A stretch of 64,000 bases of DNA from Streptomyces sp. NBC_00287. GTDB taxonomy: Bacteria > Actinomycetota > Actinomycetes > Streptomycetales > Streptomycetaceae. Below, in pieces: positions 42,047-52,245 of the stretch; the stretch's first letter is position 1, and each line of letters starts with the position of its first letter. The notes below the pieces were generated by a model. That model was given only the letters and a program-made list of their open reading frames with translations, was not told the origin of the DNA and ran no database searches. The stretch is taken from the NCBI RefSeq assembly GCF_036173105.1, contig NZ_CP108053.1, positions 2,294,001 through 2,358,000 of the forward strand. Reading direction: 5' to 3'. The position numbers and the translations under genes were made by a program.

Positions 42047-42810
42047 GTGTGGGTACGTACGCCCCGAGGCCGGGGGCCGCCCCGCTGCCCCGCATGATCA
42101 TGGCGCAGGCCGCGCTGGAGACGAAGATGCTCCTGCGCAACGGTGAGCAGCTCCTGCTCACCGTGATCATCCCGACCCTGCTGCTGGTCCTGTTCAGCAC
42201 CGTGGACATCGTCGATACCGGCGAGGGCGAGGCAGTCGACTTCCTCGCCCCCGGCATCCTCGCGCTCGCGGTGATGTCGACGGCGTTCACGGGCCAGGCC
42301 ATCGCGACGGGCTTCGAGCGCAGGTACGGCGTCCTGAAGCGCCTCGCCTCCTCCCCGCTCCCCCGCTGGGGCCTGATGACGGCGAAGACGCTGTCGGTCC
42401 TGGTCACCGAGGTCCTGCAGGTGCTGCTGGTGACGGTGATCGCCTTCGCGCTCGGCTGGAACCCGCAGGGCAACCCGCTGGCCGTGGTCCTGCTCCTGAT
42501 CCTGGGCACGGCCGCCTTCTCGGGCCTCGGCCTGCTGATGGCGGGCACCCTCAAGGCGGAGGCCACACTCGCCGCCGCCAACCTGGTCTTCCTGCTGCTG
42601 CTCATGGGCGGCGGGGTGATCGTGCCGCTCGACAAGTTCCCGGACGCGGCACAGGACGTACTCGGGCTGCTGCCGATCTCGGCGCTGTCGGACGGGCTGC
42701 GGGACGTCTTGCAGTACGGAGCCGGAATGCCGTGGGGTGACCTGGGGATTCTGGCGGTGTGGGCGGTGGCCGGTCTGGCGGCGGCCGGGAAATTCTTCCG
42801 GTGGGAGTAG
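42043..42810 (+). CDS. ABC-2 type transporter permease
   Basis: The 255-aa protein has six predicted membrane helices. Conserved features are LLRNGEQLLLTVIIPTLLLV at the first helix, RYGVLKRLASSPLPRWGLM (the ABC-2 coupling region) and PLDKFPDAAQDVLGLLPISALSDGLRD near the end. The GTG start overlaps the ATPase stop. Exporter of unknown substrate. Confidence 0.88.
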   Translation: MSVGTYAPRPGAAPLPRMIMAQAALETKMLLRNGEQLLLTVIIPTLLLVLFSTVDIVDTGEGEAVDFLAPGILALAVMSTAFTGQAIATGFERRYGVLKRLASSPLPRWGLMTAKTLSVLVTEVLQVLLVTVIAFALGWNPQGNPLAVVLLLILGTAAFSGLGLLMAGTLKAEATLAAANLVFLLLLMGGGVIVPLDKFPDAAQDVLGLLPISALSDGLRDVLQYGAGMPWGDLGILAVWAVAGLAAAGKFFRWE

Positions 42811-42877
42811 TCCCCGCAGGGACCCTCTCCGGGACCCTCGTGAAAGCGTGCACAAGCCCGGGCCTACGATAGGGCGC

Positions 42878-43891
42878 GTGCCAAATCTGACCCGCGCCGA
42901 TGCCGTAGCGGCCGTGCGCAACCCGCTCGCCTTCATCGCCGCACGCTGGACCCCGGATCCGAAGACGGTTCAGCGGGCGGCCCTCGCCGCGCTCGTCATG
43001 TCGGTGGTCATCGTGGTCACCGGCGGTGCGGTGCGGCTGACCGGCTCCGGCCTCGGCTGCCCGACCTGGCCCAAGTGCACCGACGACTCGCTGACCACCA
43101 CCAGCGCCATGGGCCTGCACGGGGTCATCGAGTTCGGCAACCGCATGCTGACGTACGTGCTGTGCGCCGCCGTCGGCTGGGCGATCATCGCCGCGCGCTC
43201 CGAGAAGCCGTACCGGCGCAGCCTGACCCGTCTTGGCTGGGCGCAGTTCTGGGTGGTGATGGGCAACGCGATCCTCGGTGGGATCGTCGTGCTCGTCGGC
43301 CTGAACCCGTACACGGTCGCCGCGCACTTCCTGCTCTCCACGGCCCTGATCGCGGTCGCCACGGCGATGTGGCAGCGCACCCGGGAGGGCGACGACACGC
43401 CCCGCCCGCTGGTCGGCAAGGCCGTGCAGCAACTGGTCTGGGTCCTGGTGGTGACCACCGTGCTGCTGATCGCGGTCGGCACGGTCGTCACCGGCGCGGG
43501 CCCGCACGCGGGCGACTCCAGCGAGGTCGAGCGCATGCCGCTGGACTGGGAGAGCGTGAGCAAGCTGCACGCGGTCCTGGCCTGGATCGTGGTGACCCTG
43601 ACCTTCGCCCTGTGGTTCGTCCTGAAGGCGGTCGACGCCCCCCGCGGCCCCCTCTCCCGCACCCGCGATCTGTTCCTGATCCTGCTGGCCCAGGGCGCCA
43701 TCGGCTATGTCCAGTACTTCACCGACCTCCCCGAGATCCTGGTCGGCGCCCACATGTTCGGCTCCTGCCTGGTGTGGATCGCGGCGCTCCGGGTCCTGCT
43801 GTCGCTGCGGGAACGGCCGGAGACGGCACTCCCCGGCCTGCCCGCTCAGCAGCCCGACGCGATGAGCGCGTCGATGGCCGGACCCAGGTAG
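42878..43891 (+). CDS. ctaA: Heme A synthase (CtaA/COX15)
   Basis: The 337-aa membrane protein oxidises the C8 methyl of heme O to give heme A for aa3-type cytochrome oxidase. Eight helices are visible. The conserved heme-binding/GAVRLTGSGLGCPTWPKC segment with its Cys pair, GLHGVIEFGNRM (His), NPYTVAAHFLLS (His), KLHAVLAW (His) and LVGAHMFGSC (His) are all present. The GTG start at 42878 directly follows TACGATAGGG, a -10-like sequence, so it may be leaderless. The last 46 bases overlap the convergent nucleotidyltransferase gene. Confidence 0.93.
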   Translation: MPNLTRADAVAAVRNPLAFIAARWTPDPKTVQRAALAALVMSVVIVVTGGAVRLTGSGLGCPTWPKCTDDSLTTTSAMGLHGVIEFGNRMLTYVLCAAVGWAIIAARSEKPYRRSLTRLGWAQFWVVMGNAILGGIVVLVGLNPYTVAAHFLLSTALIAVATAMWQRTREGDDTPRPLVGKAVQQLVWVLVVTTVLLIAVGTVVTGAGPHAGDSSEVERMPLDWESVSKLHAVLAWIVVTLTFALWFVLKAVDAPRGPLSRTRDLFLILLAQGAIGYVQYFTDLPEILVGAHMFGSCLVWIAALRVLLSLRERPETALPGLPAQQPDAMSASMAGPR

Positions 43892-44583
43892 CCCCGCGCC
43901 AGCGAGGCCCGGCGCGCCGTCCACTCATCGGTGGGCGGCGCGGGGTCGTCGTAGCGACGGCTTCGGATGTCCTCGACGACCTCGACGGGTGCGCCCAGGC
44001 CGGGCAGCAGGTCCAGGGCCTCGCGCTTGGAGATCAGCCGGCCCTCGCGCACGGTGACGGTGGCGCGGGCGAAGGTGACCATCCCGAGGTCGACCCAGAC
44101 GTCCTGCGTCCACAGCGATGCCTTGTCGACAGTGGGTCTCCAGTACTCCCGCTGTTCGCGCACCACGAAGTCGGCGAGCTCCCGGTCCGACACCGGCGGC
44201 AGCAGCCCCTCGGGCGCGCGCCCGTGCAGCACCCGCCCAAAGGCGTGCAGCTCACGCCGGGTCACCGGGGTGACCGGCCGCTTGTAGAGCTCCTCATGTG
44301 CCCAGGTCAGATGGGTGCGGGCGGTGTCGTGCAGGGTGTCCGGGGTGAGATAGGTGCAGTGCAGCTTCGCGGCGAGGGGCTCGGTGCGCAGCCGGGCGTG
44401 CAGAAGCGCGACCTTCCACAGGACGCCCGTCGTCACCGGGCCGGGCAGCACCGCGATCAGATCCAGGTCGCTGCGGCCCTCCTGGTAGTCGCCGCCGCCG
44501 AGCGAGCCGTGCGCCCAGACGGCCACAGGATCCACAGGTGTCAGGTCACGGACGAAGCGGTCGAGTAACTTCTCGGTCTGCAT
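43846..44583 (-). CDS. Nucleotidyltransferase-domain protein (aminoglycoside adenylyltransferase-like)
   Basis: The 245-aa protein has the minimal nucleotidyltransferase motif GS-x8-RSDLDLIAV (AHGSLGGGDYQEGRSDLDLI; metal Asp pair) near residues 25-43 and a helical C-terminal part with TLHDTARTHLTWAHEEL and RREALDLLPGLGAP. It resembles ANT(3'')/(9)-like proteins of actinomycetes that are often annotated as resistance genes, but substrate residues cannot be judged; a toxin-like or metabolic nucleotidyltransferase is also possible. It is convergent with ctaA, overlapping it by 46 bases, and follows the amidohydrolase gene by 18 bases. Confidence 0.75.
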   Translation of the reverse strand: MQTEKLLDRFVRDLTPVDPVAVWAHGSLGGGDYQEGRSDLDLIAVLPGPVTTGVLWKVALLHARLRTEPLAAKLHCTYLTPDTLHDTARTHLTWAHEELYKRPVTPVTRRELHAFGRVLHGRAPEGLLPPVSDRELADFVVREQREYWRPTVDKASLWTQDVWVDLGMVTFARATVTVREGRLISKREALDLLPGLGAPVEVVEDIRSRRYDDPAPPTDEWTARRASLARGYLGPAIDALIASGC

Positions 44584-44601
44584 CCGCTCAGTCTGTACAA
44601 C

Positions 44602-45708
44602 TCACTCCAGCCCGTACACCCGCCGGGCGTTCCCCGCCGCGATCAACCCCGCCACGCGCTGCGCGTCCGCCAGGGACCACGCGTCCTCCGCGACCCAGGT
44701 GCCGAGCACGCGGGCGAGGGCCTCGCGGAAGAGGCGGGCGCCCACGACATGGAGTTCCGGGAGTTCCTGGCCGCCGCTGGAGAAGAGGATCTTGCCGAAG
44801 GGGGCGAGTTCCAGGATCTCCGCGAGGACGGTCGCCGCGCGGGCGCCGGTGCGGAGCAGGGCGGCGCCCGAGTCGGCGTAGACGTGGGGGAAGACGCCGG
44901 CGAGGTGGGCGGCGTGGCGGTGGTACGGGTAGCTGTGCAGCAGGATCAGGTCGGTGCCGAGGCCCGCCGTGGCGCGGACGAAGTCCGTGAGCAGCACCGG
45001 GTCCGTGCGGTCGATGCGCAGGCCCGGTTCGCCGAGGCCCGCGTGCAGTTGGAGCGGCAGGCCCGAGGCGACCGCGCTCCACAGCAGATGTCGTAACAGC
45101 ACCGGGTCGGTCAGCTCGCCGCCCACCCGGCGCCCGGCCAGCCAGCGGCCCGCCGCGCCCCGCACCTCGCCGGGCCCCGGCGGCTCCGGTGCCAGCGCGA
45201 GGCCGTGCCGTACGCCCGCGATCGAGGTGAAGGCGACCGCGTGCGCGGCGGCGCCGTGGACCGATTCGGCGAGGTTGGCCAGGAAGGATTCGACGGTTCC
45301 CGAGGTGTCGGCGACCTGTTCCGCGAGGAGTTCCAGCCGCACGATCTCGTGCGCCTGCGCGGCCCCGGCACTGGCCAGCTCGTCGGGGCCCGTCAGGTCG
45401 CCGGGCAGTCCCGTGTCGACCAGGTACGTGGTGATGCCGCTGCCGCGCAACAGCCGCCGGCCCGCCTCCAGTACGCCGAGTTCACGACGCCGGGCGAGAT
45501 AGCGGGCGGGCGGGCAGTGCGGTTCCAGGCCGAGCAGCGGGGGGCACCAGCGCCGTACGGCGAAACCCGTCTGGGTGTCGAAGAGGGTCGTGCCGGGGGC
45601 GGGCGGGCCCTCGGTGCGGGCGAGCCGAGCCTCAAAGGTGCCGAGGCCCAGCTCCGTACGCAGCACTCCGTGGCAGTACTGGTCCACGAGGGACGGCGTT
45701 TCGATCAT
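44602..45708 (-). CDS. Amidohydrolase-superfamily protein (metal-dependent hydrolase)
   Basis: The 368-aa protein begins VDQYCHGVLR (a DxxxH variant of the HxH metal motif). It continues with FTSIAGVRHGL, PLQLHAGLGEPGLRI (His) and LILLHSYPYHRHAAHLAG (His), then VYADSGAALL, LFSSGGQELPELHVVGARLFREAL. This is the Amidohydro_2/FluG-N-like TIM barrel; relatives stand next to glutamine-synthetase-like genes and act on gamma-glutamyl or aromatic substrates. No such synthetase is here, so the reaction is unknown. Confidence 0.78.
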   Translation of the reverse strand: MIETPSLVDQYCHGVLRTELGLGTFEARLARTEGPPAPGTTLFDTQTGFAVRRWCPPLLGLEPHCPPARYLARRRELGVLEAGRRLLRGSGITTYLVDTGLPGDLTGPDELASAGAAQAHEIVRLELLAEQVADTSGTVESFLANLAESVHGAAAHAVAFTSIAGVRHGLALAPEPPGPGEVRGAAGRWLAGRRVGGELTDPVLLRHLLWSAVASGLPLQLHAGLGEPGLRIDRTDPVLLTDFVRATAGLGTDLILLHSYPYHRHAAHLAGVFPHVYADSGAALLRTGARAATVLAEILELAPFGKILFSSGGQELPELHVVGARLFREALARVLGTWVAEDAWSLADAQRVAGLIAAGNARRVYGLE

Positions 45709-45780
45709 CCGGACTCCCGTGGGTGGACCCTTTACAGGGCTTAACGGGTGAACCGGGGTTGGGGGTGCGGCCGCCGAGCG

Positions 45781-46113
45781 TCAGCCGTTGCTCGGGCCGC
45801 CGAGCTGGATTCCGGCCATCCGCGTCCACTCGTACGGCCCGGTCTTCACCTTCGCCGCGAACTCGCCGTCGAACTCTTCATGAACAGTGATGCCCGCCTT
45901 CCGCACCGCCTGTTCGGCGATCGGGTACGTCGCCGCCACCAGGTTGCCCCAGTTGCCGTCCTCGCCGACGAGGGCGATCCGGGCGCCGCGCTCGCCGAGG
46001 TAGGCCACTTGGGCCTCGGCGCCGCCGTGTGCCTTGGAGAAGGCGCTGATCTGCTTGGCCAGCTTGGCCGCCCGGCGCTCGGCCTTCGCGTCAACCGCTT
46101 GCGTGTCTGCCAT
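45781..46113 (-). CDS. Small conserved actinomycete protein (110 aa)
   Basis: From the ATG at 46113 the product is 110 aa: a basic helix (AKAERRAAKLAKQISAFSKAHGGAE), then strands VAYLGERGARIALVGEDGNWGNLV and AEQAVRKAGITVHEEFDGEFAAKV, ending WTRMAGIQLGG. I recognise it only as a conserved Streptomyces protein commonly found near ctaB. It is likely cytosolic and its role is unknown. Confidence 0.7.
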   Translation of the reverse strand: MADTQAVDAKAERRAAKLAKQISAFSKAHGGAEAQVAYLGERGARIALVGEDGNWGNLVAATYPIAEQAVRKAGITVHEEFDGEFAAKVKTGPYEWTRMAGIQLGGPSNG

Positions 46114-46168
46114 GGTCAAGATGCTACCGACGAGTAGATCAAACGGCGACGGGGGGACCCAGTGACGC

Positions 46169-47116
46169 TTACCTCAGGAAGGGGTCCACCGCGACCGCGA
46201 CGAACAGCAGCGAGACATAGGTGATGGACCAGTGGAACAGCCGCATCTCCTTCAGCTTCCCGCCCGTCACCTCGGCCTTCGCCCGGTTCTGCAGGGCATG
46301 CGCCTCCCACAGCCACCAGCCGCCCGCCACCAGGGCGACCAGCGTGTAGAACCAGCCCGTGTAGCCGAGGGGGGTGAGCAGGAGCGAGACCGCCACCATC
46401 ACCCAGCTGTAGAGCACGATCTGCTTGGCGACGACCTTGTTGGAGGCGACCACCGGGAGCATCGGCACGCCCACGCGCGCGTAGTCCTCCCGCACCTTCA
46501 TGGACAGCGGCCAGTAGTGCGGCGGCGTCCAGAAGAACATGACGAGGAAGAGGATGACCGGCGCCCACGACAGGGAGTTGGTGACCGAGGACCAGCCGAT
46601 CAGCACTGGCATACAGCCCGCGATGCCGCCCCACACGATGTTCTGCGAGGTACGGCGCTTGAGGATCATCGTGTAGACGACCACGTAGAAGAGGAGCGCA
46701 CCGAGGGACAGCCAGGCCGACAGCCAGTTGACGGTCAGGCCGAACAGCAGGGTGGAGACGATCGCCAGGGAGATGCCGAACGCCAGGCACTCGCGCGGGC
46801 TGACCATGCCGGTGACCAGCGGGCGCTGCGAGGTGCGGTCCATGAGCGCGTCGATGTCGCGGTCGATGTACATGTTCAGCGCGTTGGCGCCGCCGGCGGA
46901 GAGATAGCCGCCCAGGCAGGTGAGGAGGACGAGGCCGAGATCCGGCACACCCTGCTGCGCCAGGAACATCACCGGAACGGTGGTGATCAGCAGCAGTTCG
47001 ATGATCCGCGGCTTGGTCAACGCCACGAACGCCTTGACCCGGGCCCCGATCGGCCGCCGGCTCGGGCTCTGGCTCGTCCCGATAATCCCCGCTGGACGGG
47101 ATTCAACGGCCGTCAC
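46169..47116 (-). CDS. ctaB: Protoheme IX farnesyltransferase / heme O synthase (CtaB/COX10)
   Basis: The UbiA-family membrane prenyltransferase (315 aa from the GTG at 47116, AGGGG 5 bases upstream) adds farnesyl to heme b. The two Asp-rich motifs are [18 protein letters not shown] and, later, [13 protein letters not shown] (the D-x3-G variant). [17 protein letters not shown] marks the first helix and [11 protein letters not shown] is a heme-O-synthase hallmark. Other possible starts are a GTG at 47122 and an ATG at 47137. Its product feeds CtaA, encoded 3 kb away. Confidence 0.93.
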   Translation of the reverse strand: MTAVESRPAGIIGTSQSPSRRPIGARVKAFVALTKPRIIELLLITTVPVMFLAQQGVPDLGLVLLTCLGGYLSAGGANALNMYIDRDIDALMDRTSQRPLVTGMVSPRECLAFGISLAIVSTLLFGLTVNWLSAWLSLGALLFYVVVYTMILKRRTSQNIVWGGIAGCMPVLIGWSSVTNSLSWAPVILFLVMFFWTPPHYWPLSMKVREDYARVGVPMLPVVASNKVVAKQIVLYSWVMVAVSLLLTPLGYTGWFYTLVALVAGGWWLWEAHALQNRAKAEVTGGKLKEMRLFHWSITYVSLLFVAVAVDPFLR

Positions 47117-47477
47117 GCACACCCCTGACAGAGACATCCCAGCAAGCCTCCCGGTGTGAAGTCCCGGTAAAGGCTCGCGCGTACCACGCCACTGTAGACG
47201 TTGCCCAGACCCGGACATTCGCGGGGGTCGCCTCGTGTTGGGAGGCGCCGCTGGAAGAGCCGATCGGCACTCGATTGAGCACTCGTTCGAGCGGCTTCGT
47301 ATTCACTTGCCGAACGCGGTACGGACCAGTCGGGAGGCGGATACCGGCGAGTCCCGGCAGTCTGGAATGACTCGAAAAAACGCACGTACATACGGGGGTA
47401 GGCTCGACAACGGCCGGGGCGCTCCGTGCACCGGCAATTCGACATGCGTGACATGTGGAGAGGAGCCCTGACCCAGG
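47117..47477. promoter_or_regulatory. Divergent promoter region of ctaB and tkt
   Basis: This 361-base space separates two divergent housekeeping genes and contains no convincing gene. Toward tkt there is an A-tract (GAAAAAACGC) followed by ACATACGGGGGTAGGCT, a plausible -10 neighbourhood. GGAGAGGAGC lies just before the tkt start. I see no strong palindrome. Confidence 0.55.
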
Positions 47478-49565
47478 GTGAGCACCAAGCCGACCACCAC
47501 AGACCTCGAGTGGACCGAACTGGACCAGCGGGCCGTGGACACCGCCCGCGTCCTGGCCGCCGACGCCGTACAGAAGGTCGGCAACGGCCATCCCGGTACG
47601 GCGATGAGCCTTGCGCCTGCCGCGTACACCCTCTTCCAGAAGGTGATGCGGCATGACCCGGCGGACGCCGACTGGGTCGCCCGGGACCGCTTCGTGCTGT
47701 CCGCGGGCCACTCGTCCCTGACCCTCTACACCCAGCTGTACCTGGCCGGCTTCGGCCTGGAGCTGGACGACCTGAAGTCGTTCCGGACGTGGGGCTCGAA
47801 GACCCCGGGTCACCCGGAGTACGGCCACACCACGGGCGTCGAGACGACCACGGGCCCGCTGGGCCAGGGTGTCGCCAACGCGGTGGGCATGGCGATGGCC
47901 GCCCGCTACGAGCGCGGTCTGTTCGACCCGGAGGCTCCCGTCGGTGAGTCCCCGTTCGACCACTTCATCTTCTGCATCGCCGGTGACGGCTGCCTCCAGG
48001 AGGGCATCTCCGCCGAGGCCTCCTCGCTCGCCGGCCACCAGGAGCTCGGCAACCTGATCCTGCTGTGGGACGACAACCACATCTCGATCGAGGGCGACAC
48101 CGAGACGGCCGTCTCCGAGGACGTGACCAAGCGGTACGAGGCGTACGGCTGGCATGTGCAGCGCGTCGAGGCGCAGGCCAACGGCGACCTCGACCCGGCC
48201 GCCATCTACGCCGCCGTCCAGAAGGCCAAGGCCGTCACGGACAAGCCGTCGTTCATCGCGATGCGCTCGATCATCGCCTGGCCGGCCCCGAACGCCCAGA
48301 ACACCGAGGCCGCGCACGGCTCGGCGCTCGGCGACGACGAGGTCGCGGCCACCAAGCGCGTCCTCGGCTTCGACCCGGAGCAGAGCTTCGAGGTCTCCGA
48401 CGAGGTGATCAACCACACCCGCCAGGCGCTGGAGCGCGGCCGTCAGGCCAAGGCGGAGTGGGAGAAGTCCTTCCAGGAGTGGCGCAACAACAACGCCGAG
48501 CGCGCGGCCGAGTTCGACCGTATCGCCGCGGGCGAGCTGCCCAAGGGCTGGGAGTCCGCGATTCCGGTGTTCGAGCCCGGCAAGGGCGTCGCCACCCGCG
48601 CCGCGTCCGGCAAGGTGCTCCAGGCGCTCGGCCCGGTCCTCCCGGAGCTGTGGGGCGGCTCGGCCGACCTGGCCGGCTCCAACAACACGACGATCGACAA
48701 GACGTCGTCGTTCCTCCCGGCGGACAACCCGCTGCCGGAGGCGAACCCGTACGGCCGCACGATCCACTTCGGTATCCGCGAGCACTCCATGGCCGCGGAG
48801 ATGAACGGCATCACGCTGCACGGCAACACCCGTGTCTACGGCGGCACCTTCCTCGTGTTCTCCGACTACATGCGCAACGCCGTGCGTCTGTCGGCCCTGA
48901 TGCACCTGCCGGCGACGTACGTGTGGACGCACGACTCCATCGGTCTCGGTGAGGACGGCCCCACCCACCAGCCGGTCGAGCACCTCGCCTCGCTGCGCGC
49001 CATCCCGGGCCTGAACGTGGTCCGCCCGGCCGACGCCAACGAGACCGCCATCGCCTGGCGCGAGATCCTCAAGCGGTACACGAAGGTCTTCGGCAAGGGC
49101 CAGCCGCACGGCCTGGCGCTGACGCGCCAGGGTGTGCCGACGTACGAGCCCAACGAGGATGCCGCCAAGGGTGGTTACGTCCTGTTCGAGGCCTCGGCGG
49201 GAACGCCCGAGGTGATCCTGATCGCCACCGGTTCCGAGGTGCACGTGGCCGTCGCGGCGCGCGAGCAGCTGGAGGCCGACGGGGTGCCGACGCGGGTCGT
49301 GTCCATGCCGTCCGTGGAGTGGTTCGAGGAGCAGGACCAGGGGTACCGGGACAGCGTTCTGCCGCCCGCGGTCAAGGCGCGTGTCGCGGTGGAGGCCGGC
49401 ATCGGGCTCACCTGGCACAAGTACGTCGGGGACGCCGGTCGCATCGTTTCCCTGGAGCACTTCGGTGCTTCGGCCGACGGCAAGGTCCTTTTCCAGGAGT
49501 ACGGCTTCACTGCGGAGAACGTGGCCGCCCAGGCCCGGGAATCCCTGGCCGCCGCCCGGCGCTGA
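47478..49565 (+). CDS. tkt: Transketolase
   Basis: The 695-aa thiamine-diphosphate enzyme moves two-carbon units in the non-oxidative pentose phosphate pathway. Present are GNGHPGTAMSLAP at the start, the TPP motif GDGCLQEG (about 168) leading to WDDNHISIEGDT, the pyrimidine-domain GIREHSMAAEMNGI with the catalytic Glu, and THDSIGLGEDGPTHQPVEH. It starts at a GTG and heads tkt-tal-zwf-opcA-pgl. Confidence 0.95.
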   Translation: MSTKPTTTDLEWTELDQRAVDTARVLAADAVQKVGNGHPGTAMSLAPAAYTLFQKVMRHDPADADWVARDRFVLSAGHSSLTLYTQLYLAGFGLELDDLKSFRTWGSKTPGHPEYGHTTGVETTTGPLGQGVANAVGMAMAARYERGLFDPEAPVGESPFDHFIFCIAGDGCLQEGISAEASSLAGHQELGNLILLWDDNHISIEGDTETAVSEDVTKRYEAYGWHVQRVEAQANGDLDPAAIYAAVQKAKAVTDKPSFIAMRSIIAWPAPNAQNTEAAHGSALGDDEVAATKRVLGFDPEQSFEVSDEVINHTRQALERGRQAKAEWEKSFQEWRNNNAERAAEFDRIAAGELPKGWESAIPVFEPGKGVATRAASGKVLQALGPVLPELWGGSADLAGSNNTTIDKTSSFLPADNPLPEANPYGRTIHFGIREHSMAAEMNGITLHGNTRVYGGTFLVFSDYMRNAVRLSALMHLPATYVWTHDSIGLGEDGPTHQPVEHLASLRAIPGLNVVRPADANETAIAWREILKRYTKVFGKGQPHGLALTRQGVPTYEPNEDAAKGGYVLFEASAGTPEVILIATGSEVHVAVAAREQLEADGVPTRVVSMPSVEWFEEQDQGYRDSVLPPAVKARVAVEAGIGLTWHKYVGDAGRIVSLEHFGASADGKVLFQEYGFTAENVAAQARESLAAARR

Positions 49566-49598
49566 CGCTCACATACGACACGTAGGAGATGTAATTCC

Positions 49599-50717
49599 AT
49601 GACAGACGCACTCAAGCGCCTCTCCGAGGAAGGCGTGGCGATCTGGCTGGACGACCTGTCGCGCAAGCGGATCACGTCCGGCAATCTCGCCGAGCTGATC
49701 GACCAGCAGCACGTCGTGGGCGTCACCACCAACCCGACCATCTTCCAGAAGGCGATCTCGTCGGGCGACGGTTACGAGCAGCAGCTCGCCGACCTCGCCG
49801 CCCGCAAGGTCACCGTCGACGAGGCGGTCCGCATGATCACCACGGCGGACGTCCGGGACGCCGCCGACATCCTGCACCCGGTCTTCGAGGCGACCGGCGG
49901 CCAGGACGGCCGGGTGTCGATCGAGGTCGACCCGCGGCTCGCGCACAACACCAAGGCGACGATCGCCGAGGCCAAGCAGCTGGCCTGGCTGGTCGACCGC
50001 CCCAACACGCTGATCAAGATCCCGGCCACCAAGGCGGGCCTGCCGGCCATCACCGAGGTGATCGGCAACGGCATCAGCGTCAACGTCACGCTGATCTTCT
50101 CGCTGGAGCGCTACCGCGAGGTCATGGACGCCTACCAGGCGGGCCTGGAGAAGGCCAAGGAGAAGGGTCTCGACCTCTCTCTGATCCACTCGGTGGCGTC
50201 CTTCTTCGTGTCCCGTGTGGACACCGAGATCGACAAGCGGATCGACGCGCTCGGCACCGACGAGGCCAAGGCCGCCCGCGGCAAGGCCGGCGTCGCCAAC
50301 GCGCGCCTGGCCTACCAGGCGTACGAGGAGGTGTTCGGCACCGACCGCTGGAGCGCGCTGGAGAAGGCGGGCGCCAACAAGCAGCGTCCGCTGTGGGCCT
50401 CGACCGGCGTGAAGGACCCGGCCTACAAGCCGACCCTGTACGTCGACGAGCTGGTCGCGCCGAACACGGTGAACACCATGCCGGAGGCCACCCTGCAGGC
50501 CACCGAGGAAGGTGGCCAGATCCGCGGCAACGCCGTTGCCGGCACCTACGAGCAGTCCCGCGCCGAGCTCGACGCCGTCGAGAAGCTCGGGATCTCGTAC
50601 GACGACGTGGTGCAGCTGCTGGAAGAAGAAGGCGTCGAGAAGTTCGAGGCGTCCTGGAACGACCTGCTCAAGTCGACCGAGGCGGAGCTCAACCGCCTCG
50701 CCCCCTCGGAGGGCTGA
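49599..50717 (+). CDS. tal: Transaldolase
   Basis: The 372-aa actinobacterial-type transaldolase has [13 protein letters not shown] near the N terminus, the Schiff-base Lys in [14 protein letters not shown] (about residue 143), [12 protein letters not shown] and [12 protein letters not shown]. Length is that of the longer TalB-like subfamily in Streptomyces and Mycobacterium. AGGAG precedes the ATG, 34 bases after tkt. Confidence 0.95.
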   Translation: MTDALKRLSEEGVAIWLDDLSRKRITSGNLAELIDQQHVVGVTTNPTIFQKAISSGDGYEQQLADLAARKVTVDEAVRMITTADVRDAADILHPVFEATGGQDGRVSIEVDPRLAHNTKATIAEAKQLAWLVDRPNTLIKIPATKAGLPAITEVIGNGISVNVTLIFSLERYREVMDAYQAGLEKAKEKGLDLSLIHSVASFFVSRVDTEIDKRIDALGTDEAKAARGKAGVANARLAYQAYEEVFGTDRWSALEKAGANKQRPLWASTGVKDPAYKPTLYVDELVAPNTVNTMPEATLQATEEGGQIRGNAVAGTYEQSRAELDAVEKLGISYDDVVQLLEEEGVEKFEASWNDLLKSTEAELNRLAPSEG

Positions 50718-50721
50718 CATC

Positions 50722-52245
50722 TTGTCAAGCAGCAACCCGCTGCGTGACCCCGCAGACCGACGGCTCCCGCGTATCGCGGGGCCGTCGGGCCTGGTCATCT
50801 TCGGCGTCACGGGCGATTTGTCACGAAAGAAGCTCATGCCCGCCGTGTACGACCTCGCGAACCGGGGTCTGCTGCCGCCGGGTTTCTCGCTGGTCGGTTT
50901 CGCCCGGCGTGAGTGGCAGAACGAGGACTTCGCCCAAGAGGTCCACGACGCGGTCAAGGAGCACGCCCGGACCCCCTTCCGCGAGGAGGTCTGGCACCAG
51001 CTCATCCAGGGCATGCGCTTCGTCCAGGGCACCTTCGACGACGACGAGGCCTTCGAGCGGCTGCGCGACACCATCGACGAGCTGGACAAGGCACAGGGCA
51101 CGGGCGGCAACTTCGCCTTCTACCTCTCGGTGCCGCCGCGCTCCTTCCCGGTGGTCATCCAGCAGCTGAAGAAGCACGGTCTCGCCGACCAGACGGGCGG
51201 CTCCTGGCGCCGCGCGGTGATCGAGAAGCCGTTCGGCCACGACCTGAAGTCGGCCGAGGAGCTCAACAAGGTCGTGCACGAGGTCTTCGCCCCGGACCAG
51301 GTCTTCCGTATCGACCACTACCTGGGCAAGGAGACCGTCCAGAACATCCTGGCGCTGCGCTTCGCCAACACGATGTTCGAGCCGATCTGGAACCGGTCCT
51401 TCGTGGACCATGTGCAGATCACCATGGCCGAGGACATCGGCATCGGCGGCCGCGCCGGCTACTACGACGGCATCGGCGCCGCCCGTGACGTCATCCAGAA
51501 CCACCTGCTCCAGCTGATGGCCCTGACGGCCATGGAGGAGCCCGCCTCCTTCGACGCGGACGCGCTGGCCGCGGAGAAGACCAAGGTGCTCGGTGCCGTG
51601 CGGCTGCCGAGGGACCTGGGCCGGGACACCGTGTTCGCGCAGTACTCGGCAGGCTGGCAGGGCGGCGAGAAGGCGGTCGGGTACCTCCAGGAGGAGGGCA
51701 TCGACGCCAAGTCGAAGACCGACACCTACGCCGCGATCAAGCTGGAGGTCGACAACCGCCGCTGGGCGGGCGTCCCCTTCTATCTGCGCACCGGAAAGCG
51801 CCTGGGCCGCCGGGTCACCGAGATCGCGGTGGTCCTGCAGCGGGCGCCGCACTCCCCCTTCGACCACACGGCGACGGAGGAGCTGGGCAAGAACGCGATC
51901 GTGATCCGCGTTCAGCCGGACGAGGGTGTCACGGTCCGCTTCGGCTCCAAGGTGCCCGGCACCTCGATGGAGATCCGGGACGTGTCCATGGACTTCGCCT
52001 ACGGCGAGTCCTTCACGGAGTCCAGTCCGGAGGCGTACGAGCGCCTCATCCTGGACGTCCTGCTCGGCGACTCGAACCTCTTCCCGCGTACCGAGGAGGT
52101 CGAGCTGTCCTGGAAGATCCTCGACCCGATCGAGGTGTACTGGGACAAGAGCGGCACTCCGGCCCAGTACCCGGCCGGTAGCTGGGGTCCCGTCGAGGCG
52201 GACGACATGCTTGAGCGAGACGGACGGAGCTGGCGCCGGCCATGA
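50722..52245 (+). CDS. zwf: Glucose-6-phosphate 1-dehydrogenase
   Basis: From the TTG at 50722 (GGAGG 10 bases upstream) the enzyme is 507 aa, the usual length. It has the NADP loop FGVTGDLSRKKLMP, the substrate/catalytic motif FRIDHYLGKETVQN with the active-site His, EKPFGHDL and PFYLRTGKRLGRRVTEI. The start codon lies 4 bases past the tal stop. It produces 6-phosphogluconolactone and NADPH; OpcA, encoded next, is its activator. Confidence 0.94.
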   Translation: MSSSNPLRDPADRRLPRIAGPSGLVIFGVTGDLSRKKLMPAVYDLANRGLLPPGFSLVGFARREWQNEDFAQEVHDAVKEHARTPFREEVWHQLIQGMRFVQGTFDDDEAFERLRDTIDELDKAQGTGGNFAFYLSVPPRSFPVVIQQLKKHGLADQTGGSWRRAVIEKPFGHDLKSAEELNKVVHEVFAPDQVFRIDHYLGKETVQNILALRFANTMFEPIWNRSFVDHVQITMAEDIGIGGRAGYYDGIGAARDVIQNHLLQLMALTAMEEPASFDADALAAEKTKVLGAVRLPRDLGRDTVFAQYSAGWQGGEKAVGYLQEEGIDAKSKTDTYAAIKLEVDNRRWAGVPFYLRTGKRLGRRVTEIAVVLQRAPHSPFDHTATEELGKNAIVIRVQPDEGVTVRFGSKVPGTSMEIRDVSMDFAYGESFTESSPEAYERLILDVLLGDSNLFPRTEEVELSWKILDPIEVYWDKSGTPAQYPAGSWGPVEADDMLERDGRSWRRP

